DNA of 64,000 nucleotides from Mycosarcoma maydis (GCF_000328475.2 NC_026480.1:310001-374000), one strand, 5' to 3'. Shown: positions 51,838 to 62,326, numbered from the stretch's first letter. Notes: generated by a model not told the origin, from the sequence alone. Program-made: numbers and translations.

Positions 51838-53664
51838 CTACATGACCACGCAACAGCAGCCGCCCTTTTCCACTTTGTCGCCATATACAACATCGTTGGT
51901 TTGAGGAGGTGATGCTTTCATCGTCGATGCCGACGTTGGATAAGTTTGCGGTGGAGGCTGCAGCACAGTGTGCGGTTCAAATGTCTGCATCGGGATGTTC
52001 TGCACTTGCGGCTGCTGTTTGTCCTGATGGTGCGGCTGCTCTGCTTGCTCTTGCTGGTGTGAGAGCGCAGAGCGCTGACTGCGTCGACTGCGTCGACTGC
52101 TAGCTCTCGAGCCGGATCTTTCGCTGAAACCCGCCTCGACAGGACTGAGATTGCTGCTCCTGTGATGCAAAGCAGGTGCTGGTCCTGGTGTCAGCATCTG
52201 CTCATCATAGTCAGTCTCGCCTTCCTGTTGTTGCTGTTGTTGTTGTTGTTGTTGTTGTTGCTGCTGCTTCCTTCCCTCGAGCTCTTGCTCCTGCTCCAAC
52301 CTTTGTGCTTTCTGCATTGCAATGACATCACTTCTGCTGAGCGGTAGCCCGTTCTTGTCCCACGTATCAATCAAGCCCTCGTATCGACTAAGCCTTCCCT
52401 CTTTTCCGGCTCGGAGGAATTGTTCTTGCTGCAGCTTCCTCGCCACTGTCGGGATGATTTGGTCTTCCCAGCTGTTGACGCTTTTACTGGCGGGAGAGGC
52501 ACCAAATTCATTCACTGAGCCGTCATCGTCTTGGCCGAAGGCAGGCGGAGCCGAGGATTCGCGATAGCGAAGCTGATCTGGTCTGCAAAGTGAACGGAAA
52601 GCGTCCGGCTGAACGTTTCGAGTGCGATGGTTGGAGGGAGATGGCGTCGCAGGCGATGCAAAATCGAGTTCTTGATGTGCACGGAGAAGGGTCGCTGTGG
52701 GTGAGGGCGTGGCACCCAGGGGACCAAACTCTTCCATGAGTTTCGGATCGATAGCTGCTTTGCGTCGCGACAACGAAGTAGTTCGCTGATGTCCATTCGG
52801 CTGTTTCGTACCGTGTTTGATTGACGGGTTGGCCTCTTGTGCATCAGGAGAGGAAAAATTTTGAGTACGTCTAGAGGCCGTAGCCTGATCTGAATCAATC
52901 TCGTCTATACTAGGCCGCATGGGAGTCGACTGTGTGCGCATTCTCTTCCTTTCAAACGCCGAGAAACTTTGCCCTACATTGTTTGCAACAGCCTTGCCCT
53001 CCGGAATAGCATCAACGCTGCTTCCCAGAGTCTGGCCTGGTGCGTAACCGTATGCGTTGGTGGAAGCAGCGTTCGAGTTTCTCGGTCCACCATTTTGTTG
53101 CTGGTTGACCTTGATTTGTCGTGACGCAGCGATTTGTCTCGCCTTTTGTCTCGCCCTTTCCGTTGCATCGTGTGACAACAAGGACCCCGTTTCGGCATTG
53201 CTATCGTGCGATGCAGCCAAGTCCAAAGGAAAGCCGGTGTCGACGGCGTCTCCCGAGCGTTGCCTGGAAGGAGTTCGAATTGATGCAAATCGGTTGTGAT
53301 ACTGTTCTATGGATGACTCACGATGATGCTGGACGACTTCACGGGACATTCTGCGGTCCGTTACATCACGTACATGGGTGGTGGCGCGAGGATCGCGTAG
53401 ATCGATAGACTCGCGAGAGCGTGCCCAGCCATTGTTGCTCTCCTCGATACGGCTGATGCGCTTGCCAAGATCTTTGGATTCGGCTTCAAGCTTCTTACGC
53501 AAGGCGGGAACAACTTGCTCGTCCCACGGGATGTTGGATTGGATAGTGGGAGGTACGGAAGAGGGGCCCCATTCATCTGGGAATCGATTGGACTCATTGG
53601 CGTTTTGACGGTTGGCAAGCGGGACACGCATGCTGCGTGAGAGCGGTAGATTAGCTGCTGCCAT
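51838..53664 (-). CDS. Prenylated (CaaX-box) protein with a duplicated module, unknown function
   Basis: A 608-residue intronless protein that I do not recognise. It ends GGCCCVVM: CVVM is a CaaX box and Met at the last position favours farnesylation; the two cysteines before it are likely palmitoylation sites, as in Ras proteins. So it is probably a peripheral membrane protein. Two related segments occur: IPWDEQVVPALRKKLEAESK (from ~45) and SWEDQIIPTVARKLQQEQFL (from ~397), each followed by a short basic/acidic helix containing RISRIEES or RLSRYEGL. LPLSRS also occurs twice (residues ~6 and ~436). The rest is Gln/Ser/Pro-rich and disordered, with a pure Gln run near ~465-480. It has no GTPase motif. 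The pattern suggests a membrane-bound scaffold with two short binding helices. Confidence 0.75.
   Translation of the reverse strand: MAAANLPLSRSMRVPLANRQNANESNRFPDEWGPSSVPPTIQSNIPWDEQVVPALRKKLEAESKDLGKRISRIEESNNGWARSRESIDLRDPRATTHVRDVTDRRMSREVVQHHRESSIEQYHNRFASIRTPSRQRSGDAVDTGFPLDLAASHDSNAETGSLLSHDATERARQKARQIAASRQIKVNQQQNGGPRNSNAASTNAYGYAPGQTLGSSVDAIPEGKAVANNVGQSFSAFERKRMRTQSTPMRPSIDEIDSDQATASRRTQNFSSPDAQEANPSIKHGTKQPNGHQRTTSLSRRKAAIDPKLMEEFGPLGATPSPTATLLRAHQELDFASPATPSPSNHRTRNVQPDAFRSLCRPDQLRYRESSAPPAFGQDDDGSVNEFGASPASKSVNSWEDQIIPTVARKLQQEQFLRAGKEGRLSRYEGLIDTWDKNGLPLSRSDVIAMQKAQRLEQEQELEGRKQQQQQQQQQQQQQQEGETDYDEQMLTPGPAPALHHRSSNLSPVEAGFSERSGSRASSRRSRRSQRSALSHQQEQAEQPHHQDKQQPQVQNIPMQTFEPHTVLQPPPQTYPTSASTMKASPPQTNDVVYGDKVEKGGCCCVVM
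52225..52268. repeat. CAA/CAG polyglutamine tract
   Basis: A ttg/ctg run on the plus strand, encoding about 14 consecutive Gln on the minus strand inside the CaaX protein. It is a likely length-polymorphic site. Confidence 0.9.
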
Positions 53665-54863
53665 TGTGGCAGCGACTGACCGGATGACACTTTCTTTGTA
53701 CGAATGTGGTCAAGAAGAATGATCTGTCGACTACGAGCAGGAGCTATCGAGTTTCAAGACACTGCGATAAGAGGGCAGTCGCATTTTGTGCCCGTCGCCA
53801 AGGCTTTGTGTGTGCTCTAATGAACGATGCTGATCAGCTCGAACGAGCAGTAGGTCTCTGGCCTATCGTTGTGGGATACAGGTGATAAACCGAACGGCCG
53901 ATCTGATATGCTGCGTCGATGCACTGTCACACCAGAGAGCCGCCGAGCTTGCGTGTGGTGGATGGAAGCGGGGGCGTAGTCGATACTTGCACTGCCACTG
54001 TGCTGTATGTTGAGTCGAGCAGTTTCAGGAGCTCGGCACTTTTTGTGTGGCTGTTGAGGTCAAATTGCGGTTTGCAAGTGCAGCTCAAAAGCGTTGCTCT
54101 GACACGGCGGCTGTTCGTCACGATTTTCAGTTTGGTACTGCGCCTTCCAAGCACCGTTGAGTAGGCGGATGTGATACGATGTGTATGGTGACGGACAAGA
54201 ATGACGCTGCATTTGCAAAACCGCTCATTTTACCGAAAGTGACGGTCAATGCGCGGGATTCACGATTGATTTTGGAAAGGGGTCGCCAACATACACGAGA
54301 CGTGCGTACGGCGGGATATGAAACATATCACGGACAGCAACAGCGCTGCGACGCGCCCACAACTTTTCTGTGAAATCAATCACAAATCACGAATATTCGT
54401 GAAAAGCAAGTCGTGATTCACGAGTAAGTCGCGAGTGAGTGAGTGAGTGAGTGAGTGAGTGAGTGAGTGAGTGAGTGAGTGAAGCAAGCAAACACACAAC
54501 GGTTGTGCGTCGCTTGGTGCAACAGTCAGTCGTGAGTGCTGTTCTCCTCGCTCGACGTCTACACAACTCGTGACTGAATCTGAAACATGCACCTAACCAG
54601 AGCGTGAAACACGAAAAATACGCCAAGACCAAACTACACGTTCATCTCAGCTTTACATCCACACTTTTCGGTAGAACTCTCAGCAACAACCGCGTTGTAG
54701 CTTGAGAAAAGCACATTTGTGGTGCAGCTATGGGAAACAGTGTGGCTAGAAACGAGAGTGGGTCGAGACGTTTTCAACGGTGGGAAAGTGGGTAACAAGA
54801 TACATACACGAAAGCGAACGGGCCAAGATCATAGCAAGGAAACCTGGTCTGTTCCAGCGTCTC
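53665..54863. other. Intergenic region with a GAGT microsatellite
   Basis: 1.2 kb between two minus-strand genes. It holds dyads near 54378-54425 (caatcacaaatcacgaatat and cgtgattcacgag) and the 50-bp tetranucleotide array. No gene is supported; short frames here are repeat-driven. Confidence 0.6.
54433..54482. repeat. (GAGT)n tetranucleotide microsatellite
   Basis: Twelve and a half perfect gagt units. Overlapping minus-strand frames translate it as LTHS repeats, which is an artefact of the repeat. Confidence 0.97.
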
Positions 54864-55800
54864 TCAGACAAGCAGACCAGCGCCAAGGCCTAGCACAGCC
54901 GAGACCAAGCTTCCCACGACAGCCACAGTGCTACCTTGGATCATACTCGAACCGCTGTTGCTGCTGCCATTCGATGGCCTAGCGCTGGTGCTGGAGCCCG
55001 TGGCGCTCGAGAGCGTCGCAGTGGCCGATCCGGTGGCAGCGGTGGTCGCCGAGCTGTTCGGGTCAGCGTTGGTGTTGGCCGTCACTTCAGCAGGCTGCGT
55101 GCCGTTGGGCTTGACTTCAAATGAGCTCGAAGTGTAGTATACCTGCGGGCGGTCAAGTTCGTAGTTGCTGCTGTTAACGAACAGCAGACTGTATGTACCG
55201 CTGGGGATGCGATCGATGAAGATTTGAGCCGTGCCGTTAGCAGTCAAGAGCGCGTTTCCGATCTGGAAGTTCCCGTTAAGCTGGCTGCTATTGGCGTTCA
55301 GAAGCTGCACCGAGAAGAAGCTGGGATCGGATGAGTTGGCTGTCAAGGCAAAAAGTGGTGATGCGAAACAGCCAGCACAGCAAGTGTCAGCATGTACGCC
55401 GGCAATGATCAGATGCAACGTCGAACCTCGTCCGCAGACGCACCTTTCCAGTTCTGATAACACCATTATCGTAAATTGGCCGCATCCAGGACCAAATGTA
55501 CAAGTTACGTCAGCTGTATGCTACCGTATGGATGCGAAAGCGCAGGTGAAGACGGTGACGTACCAAGGTGTTGGTGTAGTTGGTCTGCGAGTCACAATGA
55601 GACGATCAAAGGCAATCCCAAAGCAGTCTATCAGCATTCACTCGATTAATTGTTCTGGCTTCATTCAGCGGCGTGTTGGGTTGATGATGCCGTCAACGTA
55701 CCACCCAATAACCGCCATTGCTGTTGGGAAAGGTGATCTCGAAAGCTTGCGAGAGACCGACGACGGAAGCGAGCGCGGTGATTGCGGCAGCGATCTGCAT
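54864..55800 (-). CDS. Secreted GPI-anchored Ser/Thr-rich protein (Kre9/Knh1-like N-domain), with micro-exons
   Basis: Four exons on the minus strand: 55702-55800, 55564-55584 (21 nt), 55444-55453 (10 nt) and 54864-55339; 201 residues. All introns are GT-AG (gtacgt/tcgcag, gtacgt/tatcag, gtgcgt/gacag) and 104-117 nt long. The joined reading gives a signal peptide (MQIAAAITALASVVGLSQA), then FEITFPNSNGGYWV, TNYTNTL and NWKANSSDPSFFSVQL. This fits the Kre9/Knh1-like pattern of fungal Ser-Thr-rich GPI proteins, where a P-x-G-G-x-W turn is followed by an NTLxW strand. A Ser/Thr/Ala/Asn stalk and a C-terminal GPI signal (small residues, then VAVVGSLVSAVLGLGAGLLV) follow. Several NxS/T sequons are present. 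It probably resides in the plasma membrane or cell wall. The micro-exons are inferred, not proven. Confidence 0.8.
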
Positions 55801-56693
55801 TTTAAATACCAAAGCAAAGATCGATTGATAGCACGATTGGTGACTGTAGGTGATGGGTGTCGGGTGATGGATGAAGGCAACAAGGGAAGAACAAGAGCGG
55901 AGGGTTGCGTAGGTGGAGGGTGACGCTGTCGAGGGGAGAAGCGAAGGATTGATCAACACACAACACTCGTTGCTTTTAGCGAGGTGAGATCAACAGGGTC
56001 CCTCTCAGCAGTCTTGTGTCAACAAAATTTCCGAACATGGTGAGACGGGCGAGGAAGCAACAGCTTCTTCGATCTAGGGGGCAAGCCCGTCTTGGCGCAG
56101 AATTCGTGCAGCAGCTGTTGCTGTTGCATCGATCGTGAATCACGAATCGTGAATTCATGATTTTCCTGCACACGCCTCTGCCTCTCGACGCCGTTTGAGT
56201 TTTAATCGCAGTGCAGAGACTCGTGCGTTCAAGCATCATGTCAACCACCCACTTTCTCGAATATTCGGCTGCTTCGGTACATCGCCAGGCTTGGGCCGAT
56301 CCGAGCGGCACTTCATAGACCTGTGTTGCAAGTTGCTTTGCAGCTTATGCGGGATCCACCGCCGACAAGAGGTTACTGAACACTGACATTGAACAACGAA
56401 TCACGAATGTTATCACTAAGTTAGTTTGCACAACATGAACCACTCGTGACTCTACGCCACGCCACGCGCGAAGGGCGCGCCATATCATCTCACCTTTCGC
56501 ACATTTTGTTGTTTTCCCTTTTCCCATATAGCCGAGAGACACATGACGTTCAGCCCCATATAATTCCGTTCAACACGGATAAGCACCGACAAATTATTCT
56601 CTTCCCACAGCATCAGAGCGATCCCGACGTTCTATCACGCAGGAGCCCACAAATACAGTAACTTGGATCCGAGATACTTTCAGGCGAGTGCTG
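55801..56693. other. Intergenic region with a dyad
   Basis: 893 bp between the GPI-protein start and the stop of the zinc-cluster gene. It includes a strong dyad (gatcgtgaatcacgaatcgt, about 56134-56155) and half sites near 56397. A minus-strand frame overlapping 55693-55959 is explained by the first exon of the GPI gene plus its leader. Confidence 0.6.
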
Positions 56694-59600
56694 TCAAAGT
56701 GCACGGTGCGGCGACTGCGTTAGATCCTGTGCGTAATTAGCCGGAGAGGCTGATGAAGCTATGGCAAACGGCAACTCGACGTAGGCGTTCGAAGCAACAG
56801 TTTCCGCGTCGTTGATATCCAGAAACCTAGCCATTTGCGCCTGCTGCTGCTGCTGCTGCTGCTGGGTGCCGTGAGGGGGTGCAGCGACACTGCCTGTGCT
56901 GCTCGCGGATGCCATGGAGGCGCTCCCACCGCCAATGTCATCCAAAAACCTAGAAAAGTAGTCGGTCCACGACAGATCCTCCAATTGATGCTGCACTGAG
57001 CCTGGATCGTCCGTGTACAGCGGCATGATGCCACGTGCATCACCGAACGATGCAGGGTGGATATCCGACCTTCTGTCGATCGTGCCATCGCTCGCGGCAG
57101 CCAGCTGTGAACGAGGCGAAGCGGCAGCGTCAAAGGCACGCAGACCTGCTATGTGAGAGCTGCCACTGCTGGCGACGCTCGCATGGCCATTGTTGCCAGC
57201 ATGGACGTTTCCAGCCGCGTTGCCTCCTGCGTTGCTCATCATGAATTGGCCAAAAGCGGCCGACGTGATCTGGTTCTCACCAACATGACTGCCCTCACTG
57301 ACCGAGTTACGACTAGGCGACATGGGCGCGCTTGGGATCGGTGACCAGCTGTGAATGTAGGAAGCCGCCGAGATGGGATCATGCGGGAAGAGACCACCGC
57401 CGGCTGCCTCTCCCAGTTGTCCACTGGATCGCCTCTCAAGCCTTTCGTTCTTCGCTGCCAGCCTTGCTGAAGGAGGCAAGCTGGCATCGGCACGGGGCTG
57501 CATCATGCCTGGCACTGGACCCATGCCGAGCATGGTGGAAGGAACGATGCCAGGCATGCCTCGATCTCCACGAACCAGCAAGCGACTCACCCTCTCGCGC
57601 TGATCTGACGTCATGGTGTGCATCGATCGCAGCGCAATGTCGCGCAAGATGCGATGCGCACGACGAAAGAGACGGGAGAAATAGCGATCGTCAAACGCTG
57701 CAAAGATGCGGAGCGTCGATTCTACCAGGTCGTTGTCTTCGGCCAGCCGATCCACCTCGCGGCATTCGTGCCACACGGTGATCATGAATGTAGCAGTGCT
57801 CATGAAAGCTTGCTGAAATATGAAGACTAGATCGCTCATGTGGTCGCCTTCGTGCAGCGCAATGACGATGCGGAGGCATTCGCGCGCATGAAAGACGCAC
57901 TGCGGGTGAAGCATTTTGCGCAGTGCGCTGTGCTCCAAAAAGGGCTTCAGGATGTAAAGACGGATATCATGGGTACCACATTGTACCAATCCAGCTTGCA
58001 GACGAAAGGGACTGTCGATCGAGCGTAGATGCATCGGCGTCTCAGCCACCCATTCTTCGAGTCGTTTCGATAAGATGACCATGTCCTTGTACTCAGGCAT
58101 GGCTCTCTGCTTGGAATCTGCCGGTAGCTTTCCTCGTCCTGCACCGTCCTGACGCCAACGTGGCGAGTAGAGGACGTGAACGACATCCTGAACAATAACA
58201 TTGAGCTTGATCATATGGATGAAACCGCTCATGACGATGGCCTTGTCCGAGGCGGTTCGTGCCGGCACTGGCGGAATGGACCCGCCAGTCTCGTACTGAA
58301 ACAGGACCTCGTCATCGATCTCGAGCGGCAATTTGACGTCGCAGTCGGACAGCTTGAGCGCCAGCGGGCGACCCATATTGATTGAAAAGATGCAATCCAG
58401 AATGAAGGCACCCCAGAACACTCGCCTTCGCAGCTCTTGCTCAAAGGCGGAAAAGCCGCGATAGGCTTTTTCCTGATGTAGACCGATATCTTGCAGCGCT
58501 CGAATCGCCACACCGAGTACAGTCCAGCTTGCTCCAGGACCGATGGCTCCATGCATGAACGTGGCTGTGAGGACCATAACTTGAACGTTGATCAGACTCG
58601 CGGCGTAGACTTGGTGATAAAGACGACTTGCAGCGGCAAAGTGGTCACCTGCGGTGTCTGGGTCGCCCGAGTCGGCCAGCACGCGTGGATCGTGGGAGAA
58701 GCGCGAGGCGATGGCGAGAATGGTAAAGACAAAGCCTCGAAACGCAGAATCCTTGTCAGCACGGCCCGTAGCCAGATCGCGTTCGAGCGACGGTCGATGG
58801 ACGATAGGCATGATAGGATGCAACTGTTGGAAAAAGACATCGAACAGGTCCTGGATGAGATCACGGTCCGGAAGTGTATAGCGCTCGAACCATTCTTCTG
58901 TCACAGCGTCGTCTCGACCGACTGCGACAGTGTTCTTGCGGCGAAGCAGCTGAATCCACTCTTTCGAGTTGGTCGGATAGAGTGGACGTGGCACCGAGGC
59001 TGAGGAAGCCCTGTTACCAGTGTTTAGAGCTGCTGATGAGGTGGCCGAGTTCGAGGATGTGGGCATAGTGACATTGTGCTTTTCGTGCCGAAGGCTCTGG
59101 TGGCGATGCGTTTCGTAGCTGATGCCAGCGTGATTGGTGTGATTATCCGAAAGTCGATGAGAGCCAGCGTTTGGGCTCGTCGGACGACTCTCGTCTGCAA
59201 TACTGTGAAAGAGTGACATGGCGGACGAGCGGCCAAAGTAACGGGGTCTACCATCCTCAACATCGGGCAAGAGGGCGTCTCTGTCTTGTGGTTTGACGGC
59301 TTCTGCCGAGATACCACTGTTGCCGGCGCCACTGGTTGTAGCATTATTGTCGTCGGGTTCGCTTCCATCGCCAGAAAATCGGCCGGTGGAGCGTGACGGA
59401 AGATCATGGTCGTCGCGCAAAGGAAGCGAATCCTCCTTGGATCCTAATGCCGCTCGATGGTCGCCATCTTCGCTATCATCGTCTGCATCTTGGTCATCGC
59501 CGTTGCTTTGATGAGGTTTGTTGTGTGACTCCAGTGGATGCCACGAGTGTGCATTCTGAGGTGGTGCGCTCGATCCGCTGGGCCCAGTGACGTTGAGCTC

Positions 59601-60146
59601 GCCGCGTTCGAATTGCTGGGCTACATGCGGCGCTACAGAGCGGAGCGCGCTGAGGAGCGTCTCTACTTTGCTCTCCAATATTTCGTATTTGCCTCTGGAC
59701 CTGTCGGCATCGCTGCTGAAAGTGCATCGATAGTTGTAGGCAGTGCAATTGTTGCAAGTATTGTTGGGATTGGGCAGTCCTTCGCATTTGATTTTCTTGC
59801 GACGGCATGTGTCACAAGCCACTACGACTCGTCGGCGCTTTTTCGCCTTGGGTTCCGAGGGGCTGGGCGCCTCGTCAGGCTTAACTTTGGTCGACTTGGA
59901 AGCTGCAGACGTTGTCGAGCCGGATCTAGCTTTTTTGCCTTTCTTCTGTGGTGCGACAGTGGCAGCTGCCCTCGGGGGTGAGCATGCTGAGTTGAACGAG
60001 GTGGATGCCAAGGCAAAGGCGTTGCTGCTGTGACCGACGCTGGAAGCGGCAACCGGCGAGTTCTCAAACGACGTGCTCGTTCGGCCGTTCCGCAACGAGA
60101 CGAGCTCAAAAGCGGCGTGCGTTTCGTCCTCGGTTTTGTAGGACAT
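56694..60146 (-). CDS. Zn(II)2Cys6 transcription factor with fungal-specific regulatory domain
   Basis: A 1,150-residue, intronless regulator. The zinc cluster is complete: Cys111, 114, 121, 131, 134 and 141 (CDTCRRKKIKC, then a CNNC pair and a final C), with a basic run KAKKRRR just before it that can serve as a nuclear signal. A short coiled coil (KYEILESKVETLLSALRSV) follows, as expected for dimerisation. The fungal_trans domain (~430-700) shows DLFDVFFQQLHPIMPIVHRP, FVFTILAIASRFSHDPRV, ALQDIGLHQEKAYRGFSAFE and LRRRVFWGAFILDCIFSINM, then GRPLALKLSDCDVKLP. The tail is Gly/Asn/Ser-rich with a short Gln run (about 56840-56862). Target genes cannot be inferred. The divergent neighbour is a short-chain dehydrogenase, which may be a target but need not be. 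Confidence 0.93.
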   Translation of the reverse strand: MSYKTEDETHAAFELVSLRNGRTSTSFENSPVAASSVGHSSNAFALASTSFNSACSPPRAAATVAPQKKGKKARSGSTTSAASKSTKVKPDEAPSPSEPKAKKRRRVVVACDTCRRKKIKCEGLPNPNNTCNNCTAYNYRCTFSSDADRSRGKYEILESKVETLLSALRSVAPHVAQQFERGELNVTGPSGSSAPPQNAHSWHPLESHNKPHQSNGDDQDADDDSEDGDHRAALGSKEDSLPLRDDHDLPSRSTGRFSGDGSEPDDNNATTSGAGNSGISAEAVKPQDRDALLPDVEDGRPRYFGRSSAMSLFHSIADESRPTSPNAGSHRLSDNHTNHAGISYETHRHQSLRHEKHNVTMPTSSNSATSSAALNTGNRASSASVPRPLYPTNSKEWIQLLRRKNTVAVGRDDAVTEEWFERYTLPDRDLIQDLFDVFFQQLHPIMPIVHRPSLERDLATGRADKDSAFRGFVFTILAIASRFSHDPRVLADSGDPDTAGDHFAAASRLYHQVYAASLINVQVMVLTATFMHGAIGPGASWTVLGVAIRALQDIGLHQEKAYRGFSAFEQELRRRVFWGAFILDCIFSINMGRPLALKLSDCDVKLPLEIDDEVLFQYETGGSIPPVPARTASDKAIVMSGFIHMIKLNVIVQDVVHVLYSPRWRQDGAGRGKLPADSKQRAMPEYKDMVILSKRLEEWVAETPMHLRSIDSPFRLQAGLVQCGTHDIRLYILKPFLEHSALRKMLHPQCVFHARECLRIVIALHEGDHMSDLVFIFQQAFMSTATFMITVWHECREVDRLAEDNDLVESTLRIFAAFDDRYFSRLFRRAHRILRDIALRSMHTMTSDQRERVSRLLVRGDRGMPGIVPSTMLGMGPVPGMMQPRADASLPPSARLAAKNERLERRSSGQLGEAAGGGLFPHDPISAASYIHSWSPIPSAPMSPSRNSVSEGSHVGENQITSAAFGQFMMSNAGGNAAGNVHAGNNGHASVASSGSSHIAGLRAFDAAASPRSQLAAASDGTIDRRSDIHPASFGDARGIMPLYTDDPGSVQHQLEDLSWTDYFSRFLDDIGGGSASMASASSTGSVAAPPHGTQQQQQQQQAQMARFLDINDAETVASNAYVELPFAIASSASPANYAQDLTQSPHRAL

Positions 60147-61237
60147 GTCAATCCGAGCAGAGGCGAGTCAACAATCGTATTTCGGATATGACCTATGACT
60201 GGCTGACACACAGGACGACGCAATGCCGAGTGATTATTTGAGGTGACGGGAGCGCCGAAAGGAAGGCATTGGGCAAATGAGCTCTAGCACGGCCTGTTAT
60301 GGCCGGTCGGAGCAGCCGATGTGACAGATGACTGGTCCAGTCGAGTATCACAGCGTCGAATCACTGTGGGAATGTCGTGGTGCTTGCGCGTGCGAGACCA
60401 AGCTTGACGGCTGTAATCGTGAATGGAACAGTCAAACGTGTTGTTAGATGGCCAAATGGTGCGAACTGAAAAAGGAAGATTTTGATCGGGCCATCAAAGT
60501 GGGTGGGAGCCAAGAGTACAACAATCGAGCGATCAAGCAGAAGGCGATCCGCAACTTGGCGTTTTGTGGGGTAACTAAGTGACCACCTCTTTGCACATGC
60601 TGCTCGGGCGGCTTTCGGGCTTTCGTTCTTCGTTGGCATCAAGTTAAGCAATTCACAATTCTCAATTTGTCAGTCAAGAGTCGTGAGTTGAGAAGCCTCC
60701 TCACGTGTCCGTAGTCAGCTTGATTTTTCAATTATCTCTTCAACCAGCTTTCTGTGCCCAAGTTTTCGATGGGGATATAGCCCATCTCTGCGAGTCAGCT
60801 AACTTTCTAGCAGCCATGAGGAAAGGTTCACTTCGCAGCATGACAATTGCGAGATGAAAGATCAGCTTCATAGCCGAGCTAGACCTTGAGCATTGACTTC
60901 TTCGTCATCGGAAAGGCCCCGTCCAACTAGACGGGGCAATTGAGAACGCGTGCAGTCTTAAGCGCAGCACCTTCTTATTCATGATTAAGTCGTGAGTTGA
61001 ACAAATAAATAGATACGTAGTAAGACGCACTTTCCGGGATTTCCGGACGTAGGTTTGTTTGTGTTTGCTCCTGTGCTTCGTATCGCAACATCGCAACTCT
61101 TCCGTCAGCCGCGATGCAGGGTCCAAGGGCACAGTCACGAGTTGTAACTTAAGTCACGTTGACCTATTTCTATAGGGTTAAAGTCTCTCCTCATCACCAG
61201 CGCTCTCGCTTTCACCACAGGCCACTAGCTATCGAGC
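60147..61237. other. Divergent intergenic region (zinc-cluster regulator / SDR)
   Basis: 1.09 kb. It contains scattered half sites (cgtgaatgg near 60418, cacaattctcaatttg near 60653, gtcgtgagttg near 60989 and agtcacgagttg near 61133) but no full dyad array. It should hold two promoters. No gene. Confidence 0.55.
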
Positions 61238-62326
61238 ATGTCTGTCCGCATCTTTGCCACAGGCGGTCATTCCGGTCTTGGATTTGAAGCGCTCAAGACG
61301 CTTCTCGCCTCGCCTGCTCTCGCTTCTGGTGGCAACCTTACGTTGATGGTTCGAGACGAAAATTCTGCTGCCGTCGCAAAGTCTCGCCACACGCTCTCCG
61401 AACAGCACAAAGCTGCCACATCTTCTTCATCCTCCCGCTTGTCTATAGGGACCCAAATCATGGAGCTTGCCTCTCCGTCATCTGTTCGAGGCGCTGCTGC
61501 AGCGATCAAGCCTGAATTGCAAGCCGATTCTGTGCCAGCTGTGGGCCAAGACATCTTTCTGCTCAATGCCGCTGTCGCCAAACCAGCAAGACAATGTGTC
61601 GTCGACAGCGATCGGGCATCAGGCAGGCTCAGTTATCCCTCGGATCATCTCTTCAGTGACGATGGCTTGATTGAGACTACTGCGTGCGTCAATCACGTTG
61701 CACATCTCTTGTTCATCACATTGCTTATTCCTTCGATCACACAAAACGCAAAGAGGGGCCGGAAGACGCGCATTGTGTTCACTGGCAGCGCACTACATCG
61801 CTCGATCAAAGACCTCTCCGTCCTTGATCGCTTCTTCTCCTCTTCCTCGCATGCAAGCGCCTCATCGTGGACTCTGCGCGAGACATATGCAGCATCCAAA
61901 TTCCTACAGATGCTTGGCGTGCGTGCTATTCGCCGCCGTATCCAAGACGCGCTGGAAGCAGCTGCTGCTCCAGCGGGTAGCGTTGAGGTAGTTGTAGTCC
62001 AGCCCGGATTCGTGCCACAGACCGGACTCTGCCGCGATTCGAACCTAGTGACGCGATTTGCCATGTCGTACGTGCTTCCTTGGGCGCCATTTGCGACTAG
62101 CCCAAACGCAGCCGGAAAATTCATTGCGGATGCTTGTACGATGGACCTGTCTGCTTCCCCACTGCAGGCTGAAGATGAGGACGGTTTCCATGCCAAAGAC
62201 GGCCTTGTGCCTTCAGCGTTGCTCGAAGTCCGCGCCAAAAATCAATGTTTCGGTACGCTCGACCCATGCACCGCGGATATTCAGTTGCAAGAGCAATGGT
62301 GGCCTGCTGCATGCGATCATTCTTGA
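61238..62326 (+). CDS. Short-chain dehydrogenase/reductase
   Basis: A 362-residue, intronless SDR. The NAD(P) motif TGGHSGLG (residues 8-15) is of the TGxxxGxG type. The active-site pair YAASK is near residue 217, with the conserved Ser in IVFTGSALHR upstream; the strand-4 motif NAG appears as LLNAAV. The helix CVNHVAHLLFITLLIPSI matches the vNhlgHflLt pattern of this branch, which includes Erg27-like 3-keto reductases and many retinol-dehydrogenase-like enzymes. After the active site, VVQPGFVPQTGL and a C-terminal extension give the substrate side. The substrate is not predictable. There is no transmembrane anchor. It is divergent from the zinc-cluster gene and converges on the next gene (62 bp between stops). 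Confidence 0.9.
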   Translation: MSVRIFATGGHSGLGFEALKTLLASPALASGGNLTLMVRDENSAAVAKSRHTLSEQHKAATSSSSSRLSIGTQIMELASPSSVRGAAAAIKPELQADSVPAVGQDIFLLNAAVAKPARQCVVDSDRASGRLSYPSDHLFSDDGLIETTACVNHVAHLLFITLLIPSITQNAKRGRKTRIVFTGSALHRSIKDLSVLDRFFSSSSHASASSWTLRETYAASKFLQMLGVRAIRRRIQDALEAAAAPAGSVEVVVVQPGFVPQTGLCRDSNLVTRFAMSYVLPWAPFATSPNAAGKFIADACTMDLSASPLQAEDEDGFHAKDGLVPSALLEVRAKNQCFGTLDPCTADIQLQEQWWPAACDHS

